DNA from: Rhodoferax sp.
GTDB lineage: Bacteria; Pseudomonadota; Gammaproteobacteria; Burkholderiales; Burkholderiaceae_C
Reading direction: 5' to 3'
DNA length: 60,343 bases
Assembly: GCF_028714215.1 (NCBI RefSeq)
Contig: NZ_JAQTMS010000029.1
Span: 1-60,343 of the forward strand
Shown here: positions 20,731 to 29,134 of the stretch, piece after piece
Position numbering within the stretch: the first letter of the stretch is position 1
How the letters are laid out: the number at the start of each line of letters is the position of its first letter
Made by a program: the position numbers and the translations under genes
Notes under the pieces: generated by a model
Seen by the model: the letters and a program-made list of their open reading frames with translations, nothing else
Databases searched by the model: none
What the model was told of the DNA's origin: nothing

Positions 20731-21846
20731 ATGGAATTTTCTCAGTACGTTTGGCCCCTGGCGGCTTTTGCCACCGGAGCCACCGCCTTGTTTACCGCCG
20801 TGCTGCTGGTGTTGACCAAGGACCTGCACGGCCGTCACTCACTGGACTCCACCTTTGGCCCGCAGCGTTTTCACACCCAACCCACCCCCCGCATCGGCGG
20901 GATTGCCATCGTCTGCGGCGTGCTGCTGGGCACATTGCTGATCGCGGGTGAATCGCGCTACATATTGCGGATCATTGTGCTGGCCGGTGTCCCGGCCTTT
21001 GCTTTCGGCCTGCTGGAAGATCTGACCAAGCGCGTAAGGGTGTCGACACGCCTGTTTGCCACTCTGGGCAGCGGCCTGCTGGGCTGGTTTGTGACCGGCA
21101 TCACCATCGCCGACGTGAATGTGCCCTGGCTGGACGCACTATTGCTGTGGACGCCCGCTGCCGTGCTGTTTACCGCCTTTGCCGTCAGCGGCGTGGCCAA
21201 CGCCTTCAACATCATTGACGGCTTCAACGGCTTGGCCTCGGGCACCGCGGTTATCGTCCTGACCGCCATGGGCCTGCTCAGCCTGCACTTGGGCGATGTG
21301 CAAGTGGGCCATGTTTGTGTGATGCTGGCGGCCGCCGTGCTGGGGTTTTTTCTGGTCAACTGGCCACTGGGGAAATTGTTTTTGGGCGACGGTGGAGCCT
21401 ATTTTGTCGGCTTTGCCATTGCCTGGGTGGCGGTACTGCTGCTGCAGCGTCATCCACAGGTCTCGGCCTGGTGCCCGCTGCTGATCTGCGCTTACCCGGT
21501 GCTGGAAGTGTTGTTCAGCATGCTGCGACGGCGGCAGCGGCATCTGGATGTCGGGCATCCGGACCACCTGCACTTGCACAGCCTGGTCATGCGCCGGGTG
21601 GCGTGCCAGCGCTTTCCCAACATTAGTCGCACCCTGTGCAATTCGATCACCGGTGCCATGCTGTGGCTCATGACGCTACTGCCTGCGCTGTGGGCTGTTT
21701 CGTTTTATGACAGTACGCCCATGCTGATGCTGGGGTTGATTGTTTACACACTGGGTTACCACGCTCTGTACGTCCGCTTGGTGTGGTTCAGGTGGAACCG
21801 ACAGTGGTGGTCCAGGCCAGTGCCAATATTGCCCGACTCCAAATAA
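20731..21846 (+). CDS. WecA/WbpL-family undecaprenyl-phosphate sugar-1-phosphate transferase
   Basis: A 371-residue polytopic membrane enzyme of the MraY/WecA family, which loads a HexNAc-1-phosphate onto undecaprenyl phosphate. Family motifs in order: the RIGG loop (PTPRIGGIAIV), FGLLEDLTKR (ED in place of the Mg-binding DD, as in the WbpL-like subgroup), ANAFNIIDGFNGLASG, LGDGGAYFVGF, and the His-rich HPDHLHLHSL loop. It lies between wzc and rfaH and may start a lipid-linked repeat unit. The locus has a second, unrelated initiating enzyme at 45.8 kb, so which sugar each uses is open. Confidence 0.88.
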   Translation: MEFSQYVWPLAAFATGATALFTAVLLVLTKDLHGRHSLDSTFGPQRFHTQPTPRIGGIAIVCGVLLGTLLIAGESRYILRIIVLAGVPAFAFGLLEDLTKRVRVSTRLFATLGSGLLGWFVTGITIADVNVPWLDALLLWTPAAVLFTAFAVSGVANAFNIIDGFNGLASGTAVIVLTAMGLLSLHLGDVQVGHVCVMLAAAVLGFFLVNWPLGKLFLGDGGAYFVGFAIAWVAVLLLQRHPQVSAWCPLLICAYPVLEVLFSMLRRRQRHLDVGHPDHLHLHSLVMRRVACQRFPNISRTLCNSITGAMLWLMTLLPALWAVSFYDSTPMLMLGLIVYTLGYHALYVRLVWFRWNRQWWSRPVPILPDSK

Positions 21847-21856
21847 ACAGCGCGCC

Positions 21857-22354
21857 ATGCCTTGGTACGTCATTCACACCAAACCGCGGCAAGAACAACG
21901 CGCCCTGGTCAATCTGGTGCAACAGGGTTACGGCTGCTATTTGCCGCTGCTGGCCACTGAAAAGCTGCGTCAGGGCGCATTGAAGGTGGTGCAAGAGCCG
22001 CTCTTTGCGCGCTACCTGTTCATTAGCCTCGATACCGGCCAAAGCGGCAAAAGTTGGGCTCCCATACGCTCCACCCAAGGTGTCAGCCGGCTGGTGACCT
22101 TTGGTGTGGAACCGGCCAAAGTCGACCCCACCCTGATTGAAGCCTTGCGCGCAAATACCGACGGCCTGCGTGAAAGACCTGAACGTCTATTCGAACCAGG
22201 TGATCGCGTTCAAATCAAAGACGGCGCGTTTGCCGGGCTGGAAGCCGTCTACCAAATGCCCAACGGCGAAAGCCGCGCCATGGTGTTAATCGAAATATTG
22301 AGCAAACCCGTCAAATTGACCCTATCGCCCGCCAGTTTAAGCAAAGTAGCCTGA
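21857..22354 (+). CDS. rfaH: Transcription antitermination factor RfaH
   Basis: A 165-residue NusG paralogue. The NGN domain has WYVIHTKPRQEQRA, the RfaH-like EPLFARYLFISLD and STQGVSRLVTFG. The C-terminal KOW-like domain is GDRVQIKDGAFAGLEAVYQMP and closely follows the RfaH pattern rather than the NusG pattern. RfaH is recruited to RNA polymerase paused at ops elements and lets it read through long polysaccharide operons. A good ops match lies about 205 bp downstream. The ATG at 21857 gives the family N-terminus (MPWYVIHTK); the longer frame from 21740 would begin inside the preceding gene. Confidence 0.9.
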   Translation: MPWYVIHTKPRQEQRALVNLVQQGYGCYLPLLATEKLRQGALKVVQEPLFARYLFISLDTGQSGKSWAPIRSTQGVSRLVTFGVEPAKVDPTLIEALRANTDGLRERPERLFEPGDRVQIKDGAFAGLEAVYQMPNGESRAMVLIEILSKPVKLTLSPASLSKVA

Positions 22355-22405
22355 TCCACAGGCACTTGCTATGGCGGGTGTTGGCTTTCATCGGGCTCAA
22401 TGGTT

Positions 22406-22459
22406 GTCATCCCGGGCTTGACCCGGGATCCATGGATTGCGGGTCAAGCCCGCAATGAC
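22406..22459 (+). repeat. 54-bp palindromic element, full copy 3
   Basis: A complete element in the rfaH to MarR-type gene interval, with arm 2 reading GCGGGTCAAGCCCGC (a perfect hairpin). It is 51 bp after the rfaH stop and 100 bp before the ops match. Confidence 0.9.
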
Positions 22460-22500
22460 AACGTGGTGCGTAATGACAATTTACCGCGTCGAGCGGTGAA

Positions 22501-22528
22501 TTGTCATCTGCTTGTGCTAGCATATGTT
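22501..22528 (+). promoter_or_regulatory. Possible sigma-70 promoter of the sugar operon
   Basis: TTGTCA (22501-22506) and TATGTT (22523-22528) with 16-bp spacing. The match is only fair, but it is well placed: it would start transcription just upstream of the hairpin and ops site. Confidence 0.35.
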
Positions 22529-22540
22529 CAATACTTGAAC
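22526..22540. promoter_or_regulatory. Inverted repeat GTTCAA-N3-TTGAAC
   Basis: A perfect 6-bp inverted repeat with 3-bp spacer between the putative -10 and the ops site. It could be an operator, perhaps for the MarR-type regulator encoded just downstream. Palindromic half-sites suit winged-helix dimers; no binding data are implied. Confidence 0.4.
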
Positions 22541-22543
22541 AAC

Positions 22544-22561
22544 CAGTGTCTTTCGACACTG
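22544..22561 (+). other. Leader hairpin next to the ops site
   Basis: CAGTGTC-TTTC-GACACTG forms a 7-bp stem with a 4-base loop and ends within the first two bases of the ops match. It could stabilise a pause of RNA polymerase at ops. Confidence 0.45.
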
Positions 22562-22572
22562 CGGTAGCCTGC
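22560..22572 (+). promoter_or_regulatory. Putative ops element for RfaH
   Basis: TGCGGTAGCCTGC matches the E. coli ops sequence GGCGGTAGCGTGC at 11 of 13 positions, including the core GCGGTAG. It is on the coding strand, 47 bases upstream of the first gene of the sugar operon, and an RfaH gene lies directly upstream. This is the expected geometry for RfaH recruitment. Confidence 0.65.
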
Positions 22573-22619
22573 CTGATAGAAAATTGCAGCGGCACGACGG
22601 ACCTATCTGCCCCCTCCCC

Positions 22620-23000
22620 ATGCCAGAAACCCCATCCCTTCACGAGGAAACTCATTTAAAGGTGTTGCGCCTGTTAGAAGCCAACCCACAAATGAACCAG
22701 CGCGACTTGGCTGCGGCTTTGGGTGTAAGTCTGGGCAAAACCAACTTCTGTTTGAAAGCGCTGCTCGATAAAGGACTGCTAAAAATGCAGAACTTTCAGA
22801 GCAGCAAAAGCAAACTCGCCTATGCGTACCTGCTCACCCCGGCCGGCATAGCCAAGAAGGCAACACTCACAAGCCGCTTTCTCAAGCGCAAAACGCAGGA
22901 ATACGCATCGCTCAAGGCGGAGATTGAATTGCTACAGCAGGAAACTACTGCAAACACCAACAAGTCTCATGGATCGTCACAGCGTACGGCCTCGCGATGA
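22620..23000 (+). CDS. EPS-associated MarR-family transcriptional regulator
   Basis: A 126-residue winged-helix protein. The helix-turn-helix is in NPQMNQRDLAAALGVSLGKTNFCLKALLDKGLLK (about residues 19-52), followed by the wing and YLLTPAGIAKKATLTSRFLKRK, then a short coiled coil (EYASLKAEIELLQQE). The match is to the MarR-type regulators found at the head of EPS loci. I chose the ATG at 22620 because the MPETPSLHEE start gives the family length; a start at 22584 lies in the leader. It is the first gene after the ops site and probably regulates this operon. Confidence 0.87.
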   Translation: MPETPSLHEETHLKVLRLLEANPQMNQRDLAAALGVSLGKTNFCLKALLDKGLLKMQNFQSSKSKLAYAYLLTPAGIAKKATLTSRFLKRKTQEYASLKAEIELLQQETTANTNKSHGSSQRTASR

Positions 23001-23027
23001 CAAAAATATCAACAACCACACACCATC

Positions 23028-24305
23028 ATGCAATTAGAAACCACAAAAATCGCCATCATCGGCTTGGGCTACGTCGGCCTGCCTTTGGCCGTGGAGTTTG
23101 GCAAACTACGCCCGGTACTGGGCTTTGACATCAACGCAGCGCGCATTGCCGAACTACAGTCTGGGCAAGACCACACGCTTGAGGTCAGCCCAGAAGAGCT
23201 AACCACTGCCAGTCAATTGACTTTCAGTAGCAACCCGGAAGACCTCAATGCCTGCCAGGTGTTTATCGTCACTGTGCCCACCCCAGTGGACAAGGCCAAT
23301 CGGCCCGACCTGACGCCGCTGGTCAAGGCCAGCGAAACGGTGGGGCGCACCATGCCGGCCAACGCCATCGTCATTTATGAGTCCACCGTTTACCCCGGTG
23401 CCACAGAAGAAGTGTGCGTGCCGGTGCTAGAAAAATTCAGCGGTAAAAAATTCAACACTGATTTCTTCTGCGGCTACTCCCCCGAGCGCATCAACCCCGG
23501 TGACAAACAGCACCGCTTGCCCAGTATCAAAAAAGTCACGAGCGGCAGCACGCCTGAAGTGGCCGAGGCGGTCGACCATCTCTACAAACAAATTATCACA
23601 GCCGGCACCCACAAGGCCAGCAGTATCAAAGTGGCCGAGGCCGCCAAGGTAATTGAGAACACCCAGCGCGACGTCAACATCGCCCTGATGAACGAGCTCA
23701 GCCTGATCTTCAATCGCCTTGGCATTGACACGCTTGAAGTACTGCAGGCCGCTGGCACCAAGTGGAACTTCTTGCCGTTTCGCCCCGGCCTGGTGGGTGG
23801 CCACTGCATAGGCGTTGACCCCTACTACCTGACGCACAAAGCACAAGAGGTGGGTTACCACTCTGAGGTCATCCTGGCCGGACGCCATATCAACGACAGC
23901 ATGGCCGTGCATGTGGCTGACCAGACCGTCAAACTCATGTTGCGCAAAAACCTGCCGGTGCTCGGCAGCCGCGTGCTGGTGTTGGGCCTGACGTTCAAGG
24001 AAAACTGCCCCGACCTGCGCAACACGAAAGTGGTGGACATCGTCAAGGCGCTACAAGGCTACAACACCCAGGTAGACGTATACGACCCGTGGATCGATGT
24101 GGCCGAGGCTCAACATGAATACGGTCTTGCCTGCTTGACCCAACCACCGCAAGCCGGCCAATACGCAGCCATTGTGTTGGCCGTTAGTCATCACCAATTT
24201 GTCACATTAGGCGAGAAAGGTATCAAGGCACTTGGCCAGAGCGGAGCAGTCATCTATGACGTCAAGAGCATGCTACCGTTAGCCGCTACAGACGGAAGGC
24301 TATAA
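23028..24305 (+). CDS. tviB: UDP-N-acetylhexosamine 6-dehydrogenase (TviB/WbpO-like)
   Basis: A 425-residue nucleotide-sugar dehydrogenase that oxidises C6 of UDP-GlcNAc or UDP-GalNAc to the uronic acid with two NAD. The N-terminal Rossmann motif is GLGYVG at 12-17. [12 protein letters not shown] and the [11 protein letters not shown] segment are present, and the catalytic Cys260 lies in [14 protein letters not shown]. The closest named relatives by motif pattern are TviB and WbpO. The product can go to the epimerase next door (GalNAcA) or to the WbpB/E/D enzymes (diamino-uronic acids). Confidence 0.9.
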   Translation: MQLETTKIAIIGLGYVGLPLAVEFGKLRPVLGFDINAARIAELQSGQDHTLEVSPEELTTASQLTFSSNPEDLNACQVFIVTVPTPVDKANRPDLTPLVKASETVGRTMPANAIVIYESTVYPGATEEVCVPVLEKFSGKKFNTDFFCGYSPERINPGDKQHRLPSIKKVTSGSTPEVAEAVDHLYKQIITAGTHKASSIKVAEAAKVIENTQRDVNIALMNELSLIFNRLGIDTLEVLQAAGTKWNFLPFRPGLVGGHCIGVDPYYLTHKAQEVGYHSEVILAGRHINDSMAVHVADQTVKLMLRKNLPVLGSRVLVLGLTFKENCPDLRNTKVVDIVKALQGYNTQVDVYDPWIDVAEAQHEYGLACLTQPPQAGQYAAIVLAVSHHQFVTLGEKGIKALGQSGAVIYDVKSMLPLAATDGRL

Positions 24306-24326
24306 GCTGGTCGAGCCAACATCACA

Positions 24327-25577
24327 GTGAGCAACAGTGTGACCCATACCGCATCGAACCCCACTGCCTACGAGCGATTGCAAGTACGTCTGCAGGCTGA
24401 GCCTCACACTTGGCTCGTCACCGGCGTGGCTGGCTTCATTGGCAGCAACCTTCTAGAAACTCTGCTCAAACTAAATCAACGTGTAGTAGGCCTAGACAAC
24501 TTCGCCACCGGCCACCAACGCAACCTGGATGAAGTAGAAACCCTCGTTACACCCGCACAATGGGCCAACTTCAAATTCATACAGGGGGACATTCGCAACC
24601 TAGAAGACTGCCATCGCGCGATGACGTGGAATCTGTCACTGCTTCCCCCTTCGTCATTGCGGGCCCGACCCGCAATCCATGGATCCCGGATCAAGTCCGG
24701 GATGACATCAGAAGATTTTGAAATGACAGCGGAAGATTCCGTATTGACAGCCCGCCCCGTCGAATACGTCCTCCACCAAGCCGCCCTAGGCTCCGTTCCC
24801 CGCAGCGTAGAAGACCCCATCACTACCAACGCTGCGAACATCACAGGCTTCTTGAATATGCTGGTAGCCGCCAGAGACGCCAAGGTCAAACGCTTTGTCT
24901 ACGCCGCCAGCAGCAGCACCTATGGCGATCACCCTGGCCTACCCAAGGTAGAAGAGACTATTGGCAAACCGCTCAGCCCCTACGCTGTCACGAAATACGT
25001 CAACGAGTTGTACGCCGACGTCTTCGGCAAAACCTACGGTCTGCAAAGCATAGGCTTACGCTACTTCAACGTCTTCGGCCCGCGGCAAGACCCTAATGGT
25101 GCCTACGCCGCCGTCATCCCGAAGTGGATCGCCAGCCTGATCAGGGGCGAGCCGGTTTATGTCAATGGCGATGGTGAAACCAGCCGCGACTTTTGCTACG
25201 TGGCCAACGCAGTACAAGCCAACCTGCTGGCTGCCACCGTTCCCGTCATTGAGGACCTTGAGGTTGTCATTGCGGGCCACGACCCGCAATCCATGTCACC
25301 TGTCAACCAAGTCTACAACGTTGCAGTGGGCGAACGCACCACGCTCAACGAGTTGTATGCCCAACTCAAAATCAAGCTGATGCCACAGTACCCCCACTTA
25401 CAGCAAACAAAGCCCGTATACCGTGACTTTCGCGCTGGCGACGTTCGCCACAGCCTGGCCGACATAAGCAAGGCCCAGCGGCGGCTGGGATACCGACCAG
25501 CGTTCAACATAGCAGCAGGCATAGCGCAAGCCATGCCTTGGTACATCCATTTTTCCACAGCAATTAGCCATGCATAA
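24327..25577 (+). CDS. wbpP: UDP-GlcNAc/GlcNAcA C4-epimerase (WbpP/TviC-like) with two in-frame repeat insertions
   Basis: An extended short-chain dehydrogenase: GVAGFIGS at 33-40, SSST at 195-198 and catalytic Y219-x3-K223 (YAVTK) are intact. The usual length is about 340 residues, but this protein has 416. Two stretches are foreign. Residues ~100-143 fall between DCHRAM and [12 protein letters not shown], which are normally joined by a few residues; residues ~306-324 lie before [13 protein letters not shown]. Both contain copies of the palindromic element (24653-24706 and 25266-25295) read in frame. The start is GTG at 24327 (a GTG four codons later is also possible). Whether the enzyme folds is uncertain, but the conserved core is undamaged. 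Confidence 0.85.
   Translation: MSNSVTHTASNPTAYERLQVRLQAEPHTWLVTGVAGFIGSNLLETLLKLNQRVVGLDNFATGHQRNLDEVETLVTPAQWANFKFIQGDIRNLEDCHRAMTWNLSLLPPSSLRARPAIHGSRIKSGMTSEDFEMTAEDSVLTARPVEYVLHQAALGSVPRSVEDPITTNAANITGFLNMLVAARDAKVKRFVYAASSSTYGDHPGLPKVEETIGKPLSPYAVTKYVNELYADVFGKTYGLQSIGLRYFNVFGPRQDPNGAYAAVIPKWIASLIRGEPVYVNGDGETSRDFCYVANAVQANLLAATVPVIEDLEVVIAGHDPQSMSPVNQVYNVAVGERTTLNELYAQLKIKLMPQYPHLQQTKPVYRDFRAGDVRHSLADISKAQRRLGYRPAFNIAAGIAQAMPWYIHFSTAISHA
24653..24706 (-). repeat. 54-bp palindromic element, full copy 4, inside the epimerase gene
   Basis: A complete element in the opposite orientation (GCGGG arm first). Its 54 bp equal 18 codons, so it adds residues ~109-127 of the epimerase without shifting the frame. 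Degenerate ATGACAG-type pieces follow up to about 24750. Confidence 0.9.
25266..25295 (-). repeat. Half palindromic element inside the epimerase gene
   Basis: GTCATTGCGGG-CCACGA-CCCGCAATCCATG is one arm plus half of the centre, translated in frame as residues ~314-323 of the epimerase. The arm carries a one-base-longer loop than other copies. Confidence 0.85.
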
Positions 25578-26628
25578 TTACCCCACAGTCACTGACCGCA
25601 AAATCCGTCTTGCCCTGGTAGGCTGCGGCCGCATTGCCGCCAACCACTTTGGCGCCATGGAACAACACGCCGACAGCGTGGAACTGGTTGACGTCTGTGA
25701 TGTCAACGCCGTCGCCCTGGCGCAAGCTGTTGATCGCACCAAAGCCACGGGCCACAGCAGCCTGGCCACCATGCTTAAATCCACCACAGCTGATCTAGTG
25801 ATCTTGACAACCCCCAGCGGCCTGCACCCCGAACAAGCCATTCAGGTGGCAGCAACCGGCCGCCACGTCATGACCGAAAAACCCATGGCCACCCGCTGGC
25901 ACGACGGCGTGCGCATGGTCAAGGCCTGCGACGATGCCAATGTGCGCCTGTTTGTCGTCAAACAAAACCGCCGTAACGCCACCCTGCAGCTGCTCAAAAG
26001 AGCCGTTGAGCAAGACCGTTTTGGCAAAATCTATTCGGTTGCCATGAACGTCTTCTGGACCCGCCCGCAGGAGTACTATGACAGCGCCAAATGGCGCGGC
26101 ACCTGGGAATTTGACGGCGGCGCCTTCATGAACCAGGCCAGCCATTACATAGACCTGCTCGACTGGATGATTGGCCCAGTAGAGAGCGTCATGGCCTACA
26201 CCGCCACCCTGGCCCGCAACATCGAGGTTGAAGATAGCGGCGTTGCAGCCGTGCGCTGGCGCAGCGGTGCCATGGGTACGGTCAACGTCACCATGCTCAC
26301 CTACCCCAAAAACATGGAAGGCAGCATCACCATCCTGGGCGAAAAAGGCACAGTCCGCGTTGGCGGCGTAGCTGTCAATGAAATCCAGACCTGGCAATTC
26401 GCCGACACCCGGCCCGAAGACGCCGACGTTGGCAGCAGCAGTTACCAGACCACCTCGGTGTATGGCCTGGGCCATCCGCTCTATTACGCCAACGTAATCG
26501 AAACCCTGCGCGGCCAAGCCGAACCCGAAACTGATGGCCGCGAGGGACTTAAGACCTTGGAGCTATTGATAGCCATGTACCTCTCATCCCGCGACGGCAA
26601 ACGCGTTGCCCTGCCGCTGGACTACTGA
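25570..26628 (+). CDS. wbpB: Gfo/Idh/MocA oxidoreductase, UDP-GlcNAcA 3-dehydrogenase type (WbpB/WlbA)
   Basis: A 352-residue NAD(P)-dependent enzyme. The Rossmann motif is [12 protein letters not shown] at 17-28, and the family EKP motif is at 103-105 (MTEKPMA). The C-terminal half has [19 protein letters not shown], with the catalytic His region. WbpB/WlbA oxidise C3 of UDP-GlcNAcA, and the 3-keto product is aminated by WbpE and acetylated by WbpD, both encoded directly downstream. The start overlaps the epimerase stop by eight bases. Confidence 0.9.
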   Translation: MHNYPTVTDRKIRLALVGCGRIAANHFGAMEQHADSVELVDVCDVNAVALAQAVDRTKATGHSSLATMLKSTTADLVILTTPSGLHPEQAIQVAATGRHVMTEKPMATRWHDGVRMVKACDDANVRLFVVKQNRRNATLQLLKRAVEQDRFGKIYSVAMNVFWTRPQEYYDSAKWRGTWEFDGGAFMNQASHYIDLLDWMIGPVESVMAYTATLARNIEVEDSGVAAVRWRSGAMGTVNVTMLTYPKNMEGSITILGEKGTVRVGGVAVNEIQTWQFADTRPEDADVGSSSYQTTSVYGLGHPLYYANVIETLRGQAEPETDGREGLKTLELLIAMYLSSRDGKRVALPLDY

Positions 26629-26639
26629 CCCTCCCGGCT

Positions 26640-26668
26640 GTCATTGCGGGCTTGACCCGCAATCCATG
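26640..26668 (-). repeat. Half palindromic element between wbpB and wbpD
   Basis: GTCATTGCGGGCTTGACCCG-CAATCCATG: one perfect hairpin arm plus half of the centre, starting 12 bp after the wbpB stop and ending 19 bp before the wbpD start. Confidence 0.85.
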
Positions 26669-26687
26669 CCTCCGCACCACAAAAACC

Positions 26688-27281
26688 ATGCCCATCACCA
26701 TCCACCCCACCGCCATCGTCGACGACGGCGCCCAAATTGGCGAAGGCAGCCGCGTCTGGCACTGGGTACACATCTGCGGCGGCGCCAAAATTGGCCGCGA
26801 TTGCTCCTTCGGCCAAAACGTCTTTGTGGGCAACCGCGTGTTGATTGGCAACAACTGCAAGATTCAAAACAACGTCTCGGTCTACGACAACGTCACCCTT
26901 GAAGACGACGTGTTCTGCGGCCCCAGCATGGTCTTCACCAACGTTTACAACCCGCGTAGCGCGGTGAGCCGCAAAAACGAATACCGCGATACCTTGGTCA
27001 AGCGCGGCGCCACCATCGGCGCCAATGCCACCATTGTGTGCGGCAGCACTGTAGGCGAATATGCCTTTGTGGCCGCCGGTGCCGTTATCAACCGCAACGT
27101 CAAACCCTATGCCCTCATGGCCGGCGTGCCCGCCCAACAAATTGGCTGGATGAGCCAGCAAGGCGAGCGGCTTGATCTACCTCTCACTGGTCAAGGCACC
27201 GCCACCTGTGCCGCCACCGGCCTGCATTACCTGTTGCAAAATGATCAAATCACCGTTTTGGAGAAATCAACATGCAAGTAG
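26688..27281 (+). CDS. wbpD: UDP-2-acetamido-3-amino-2,3-dideoxyglucuronate N-acetyltransferase (WbpD/WlbB)
   Basis: A 197-residue left-handed beta-helix acetyltransferase with repeated hexapeptides (for example [36 protein letters not shown]). [15 protein letters not shown] and [19 protein letters not shown] segments match WbpD/WlbB. It acetylates the 3-amino group made by WbpB and WbpE, giving UDP-2,3-diacetamido-uronic acid. The start at 26688 ([11 protein letters not shown]) is just after the half repeat; an ATG at 26652 lies inside the repeat. The 3' end overlaps the antitoxin gene by ten bases. Confidence 0.9.
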   Translation: MPITIHPTAIVDDGAQIGEGSRVWHWVHICGGAKIGRDCSFGQNVFVGNRVLIGNNCKIQNNVSVYDNVTLEDDVFCGPSMVFTNVYNPRSAVSRKNEYRDTLVKRGATIGANATIVCGSTVGEYAFVAAGAVINRNVKPYALMAGVPAQQIGWMSQQGERLDLPLTGQGTATCAATGLHYLLQNDQITVLEKSTCK

Positions 27282-27580
27282 AAGCCATATACGACAAAGG
27301 CCGCATTGAACTGGTTCAACGCCTGCGCCTGCGTCATGACCGGGTGCGCCTGCTTGTGACGGTCCCTGATGAAGAGGTTGACCATCAAGGCAACCCTTAC
27401 AACCTGTCCCCTGAAGTACTACAAAAAGCAGAAGAAATGCGCCAACGCGTTGATGCGGCCCGGCGCGCCCCTTTGCCACCTGATGACGAACTGCCTGAGA
27501 TAACACCCAAGCAAGTGGAACGCATCGAAGCCTTTGAGCTACGAGCACAAATGCGACGTGAACAAGGACGTCCGGTGTAA
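27272..27580 (+). CDS. Putative antitoxin of a PIN-type toxin-antitoxin pair
   Basis: A 102-residue acidic/helical protein. The first 30 residues ([20 protein letters not shown]) resemble AF2212/DUF104-like antitoxins, and the rest is charged and probably unfolded until it binds a toxin. GGAG lies nine bases upstream of the ATG. It overlaps wbpD by ten bases, ends three bases before the PIN-domain reading frame, and so forms an antitoxin-toxin order embedded between wbpD and wbpE. The antitoxin role is inferred from context and weak similarity. Confidence 0.65.
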   Translation: MQVEAIYDKGRIELVQRLRLRHDRVRLLVTVPDEEVDHQGNPYNLSPEVLQKAEEMRQRVDAARRAPLPPDDELPEITPKQVERIEAFELRAQMRREQGRPV

Positions 27581-27583
27581 CCC

Positions 27584-29134
27584 ATGGATTTATTAATCGA
27601 TATCAATATTGCCGTCGACATTTGCACAAGGCGATCACCGTTTTTTGATGCAGCAGACCTTGCTGTGACCCAATGCGCAAGCGCGGGTGGGCGGTTGTGG
27701 CTGTACACGGGTAGCCTGCAAACACTTGAATATGTGACCCGCAGCGAATTGCGCCGTAGCAACCCAATTGAAGGCATCAGCGCCACCGCTCGCCAACTGG
27801 CTCAGCAAACACGCCAAACGCTTCAAGCCTTCGCTGCCGACAAACATTGGTTGGCCTCTTTGGCGGACGAGGGAGATGTTTTTGACAGCCCAGACCCCGA
27901 AGACGAACAACTCATCCGCGCCCTGGGCCGTTTTTCCCCTGGCAGCATCAAGTTACTGACCCGTGATGAACTGCTGTGTGAACGCTACCCTGCGCTAACC
28001 ATCACACCCCAGCAATACCTGCAAACACCACTGCAATCCAAAGCCATCGAGTTCTGCGACCTGGCCGCCCAGCAAGACCGCATCCGCCCCCAGCTAGAGC
28101 GCAACATTCACCGCGTACTGCACCACAGCCAATACATCCTCGGCCCCGAAGTGGCCGAGCTGGAAGAAAGACTGGCAGCCTACACCGGCGCCAAGTACTG
28201 CATCAGCGTAGCCAACGGCACTGACGCCCTACAGATTGCACAAATGGCATTGGGCATCGGTCCGGGTCATGAAGTCATCACCCCCGGTTTTACCTACATC
28301 GCTACCGCTGAAACGGTAGCTTTGCTGGGTGCCAAACCGGTGTACGTGGACATCGACCCCCGCACCTACAACCTTAACCCGGCGTTGCTTGAAGCCGCCA
28401 TCACCCCGCGCACCAAAGCCATCATCCCAGTGAGCCTGTACGGGCAATGTGCAGATATGGACGCCATCAATGCCATCGCCGCCAAGCACGGCATCCCGGT
28501 GATTGAAGACGCCGCCCAAAGCTTTGGTGCCACCTACAAAGGCCACAAAAGCTGTAACCTGAGCACCATCGCCTGCACCAGTTTCTTCCCTACTAAACCA
28601 TTGGGCTGCTACGGAGACGGTGGCGCCATCTTCACCAATGACGACGAACTGGCCAAGGTAATGCGCCAAATTGCCCGCCACGGACAAGACAGGCGATACC
28701 ACCACATTCGGGTGGGTGTGAATAGCCGCTTGGACACGCTTCAAGCCGCTACCCTGTTACCGAAACTGGCCGTTCTGGATGAGGAATTGGTTTTGCGTCA
28801 GCAAGTGGCCGACCGCTATGGCAAATTGCTGATCGAAGCGGGCGTGTGTACAACGCCGCATACCGAGCCCCACAACACCAGTGCCTGGGCTCAGTATACG
28901 ATTCGTATACAAGACCGAAATGCAGTCCAGGAGAAGCTAAAGCGCGCTGGCATTCCCGCTGCTGTGCACTATCCGATTCCGCTCAATAGGCAGCCTGCTG
29001 TGGCAGATAGTTCGGTCTACTTGCCGGTGGGTGACACAGTGAGTGAACAGGTAATAAGTCTGCCGATGGGCCCGGGTTTGACGACATCGCAACAGCAACA
29101 AATTGCGCAGAGCTTGGCAGCTAACGGGGCATGA
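27584..29134 (+). CDS. PIN-domain toxin fused to WbpE-type PLP aminotransferase
   Basis: A single 516-codon frame with two complete parts. Residues 1-~148 are a PIN domain: Asp6 (LLIDINIAVD), Glu49 (TLEY), D105/E106/D107 (DPEDE) and Asp128 (LLTRDELL), ending with the ITPQQYL typical of PIN toxin tails. Residues ~154-516 are a DegT/DnrJ/EryC1 aminotransferase: IEFCDLAAQQDRIRPQLERN is its normal N-terminus, Asp308 lies in VIEDAAQSFGA, and PLP-binding Lys337 lies in SFFPTKPLGCYGDGGA. I see no ATG, GTG or TTG in frame near the junction, so the aminotransferase has no obvious start of its own. WbpE aminates the 3-keto sugar from WbpB. The 3' end overlaps wzx by ATGA. Confidence 0.85.
   Translation: MDLLIDINIAVDICTRRSPFFDAADLAVTQCASAGGRLWLYTGSLQTLEYVTRSELRRSNPIEGISATARQLAQQTRQTLQAFAADKHWLASLADEGDVFDSPDPEDEQLIRALGRFSPGSIKLLTRDELLCERYPALTITPQQYLQTPLQSKAIEFCDLAAQQDRIRPQLERNIHRVLHHSQYILGPEVAELEERLAAYTGAKYCISVANGTDALQIAQMALGIGPGHEVITPGFTYIATAETVALLGAKPVYVDIDPRTYNLNPALLEAAITPRTKAIIPVSLYGQCADMDAINAIAAKHGIPVIEDAAQSFGATYKGHKSCNLSTIACTSFFPTKPLGCYGDGGAIFTNDDELAKVMRQIARHGQDRRYHHIRVGVNSRLDTLQAATLLPKLAVLDEELVLRQQVADRYGKLLIEAGVCTTPHTEPHNTSAWAQYTIRIQDRNAVQEKLKRAGIPAAVHYPIPLNRQPAVADSSVYLPVGDTVSEQVISLPMGPGLTTSQQQQIAQSLAANGA

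Noticed and set aside
22406..22459. Palindromic elements as rho-independent terminators
   Set aside because: The hairpins are strong but lack a following T-run, and copies lie inside translated genes, so they are not classical terminators.
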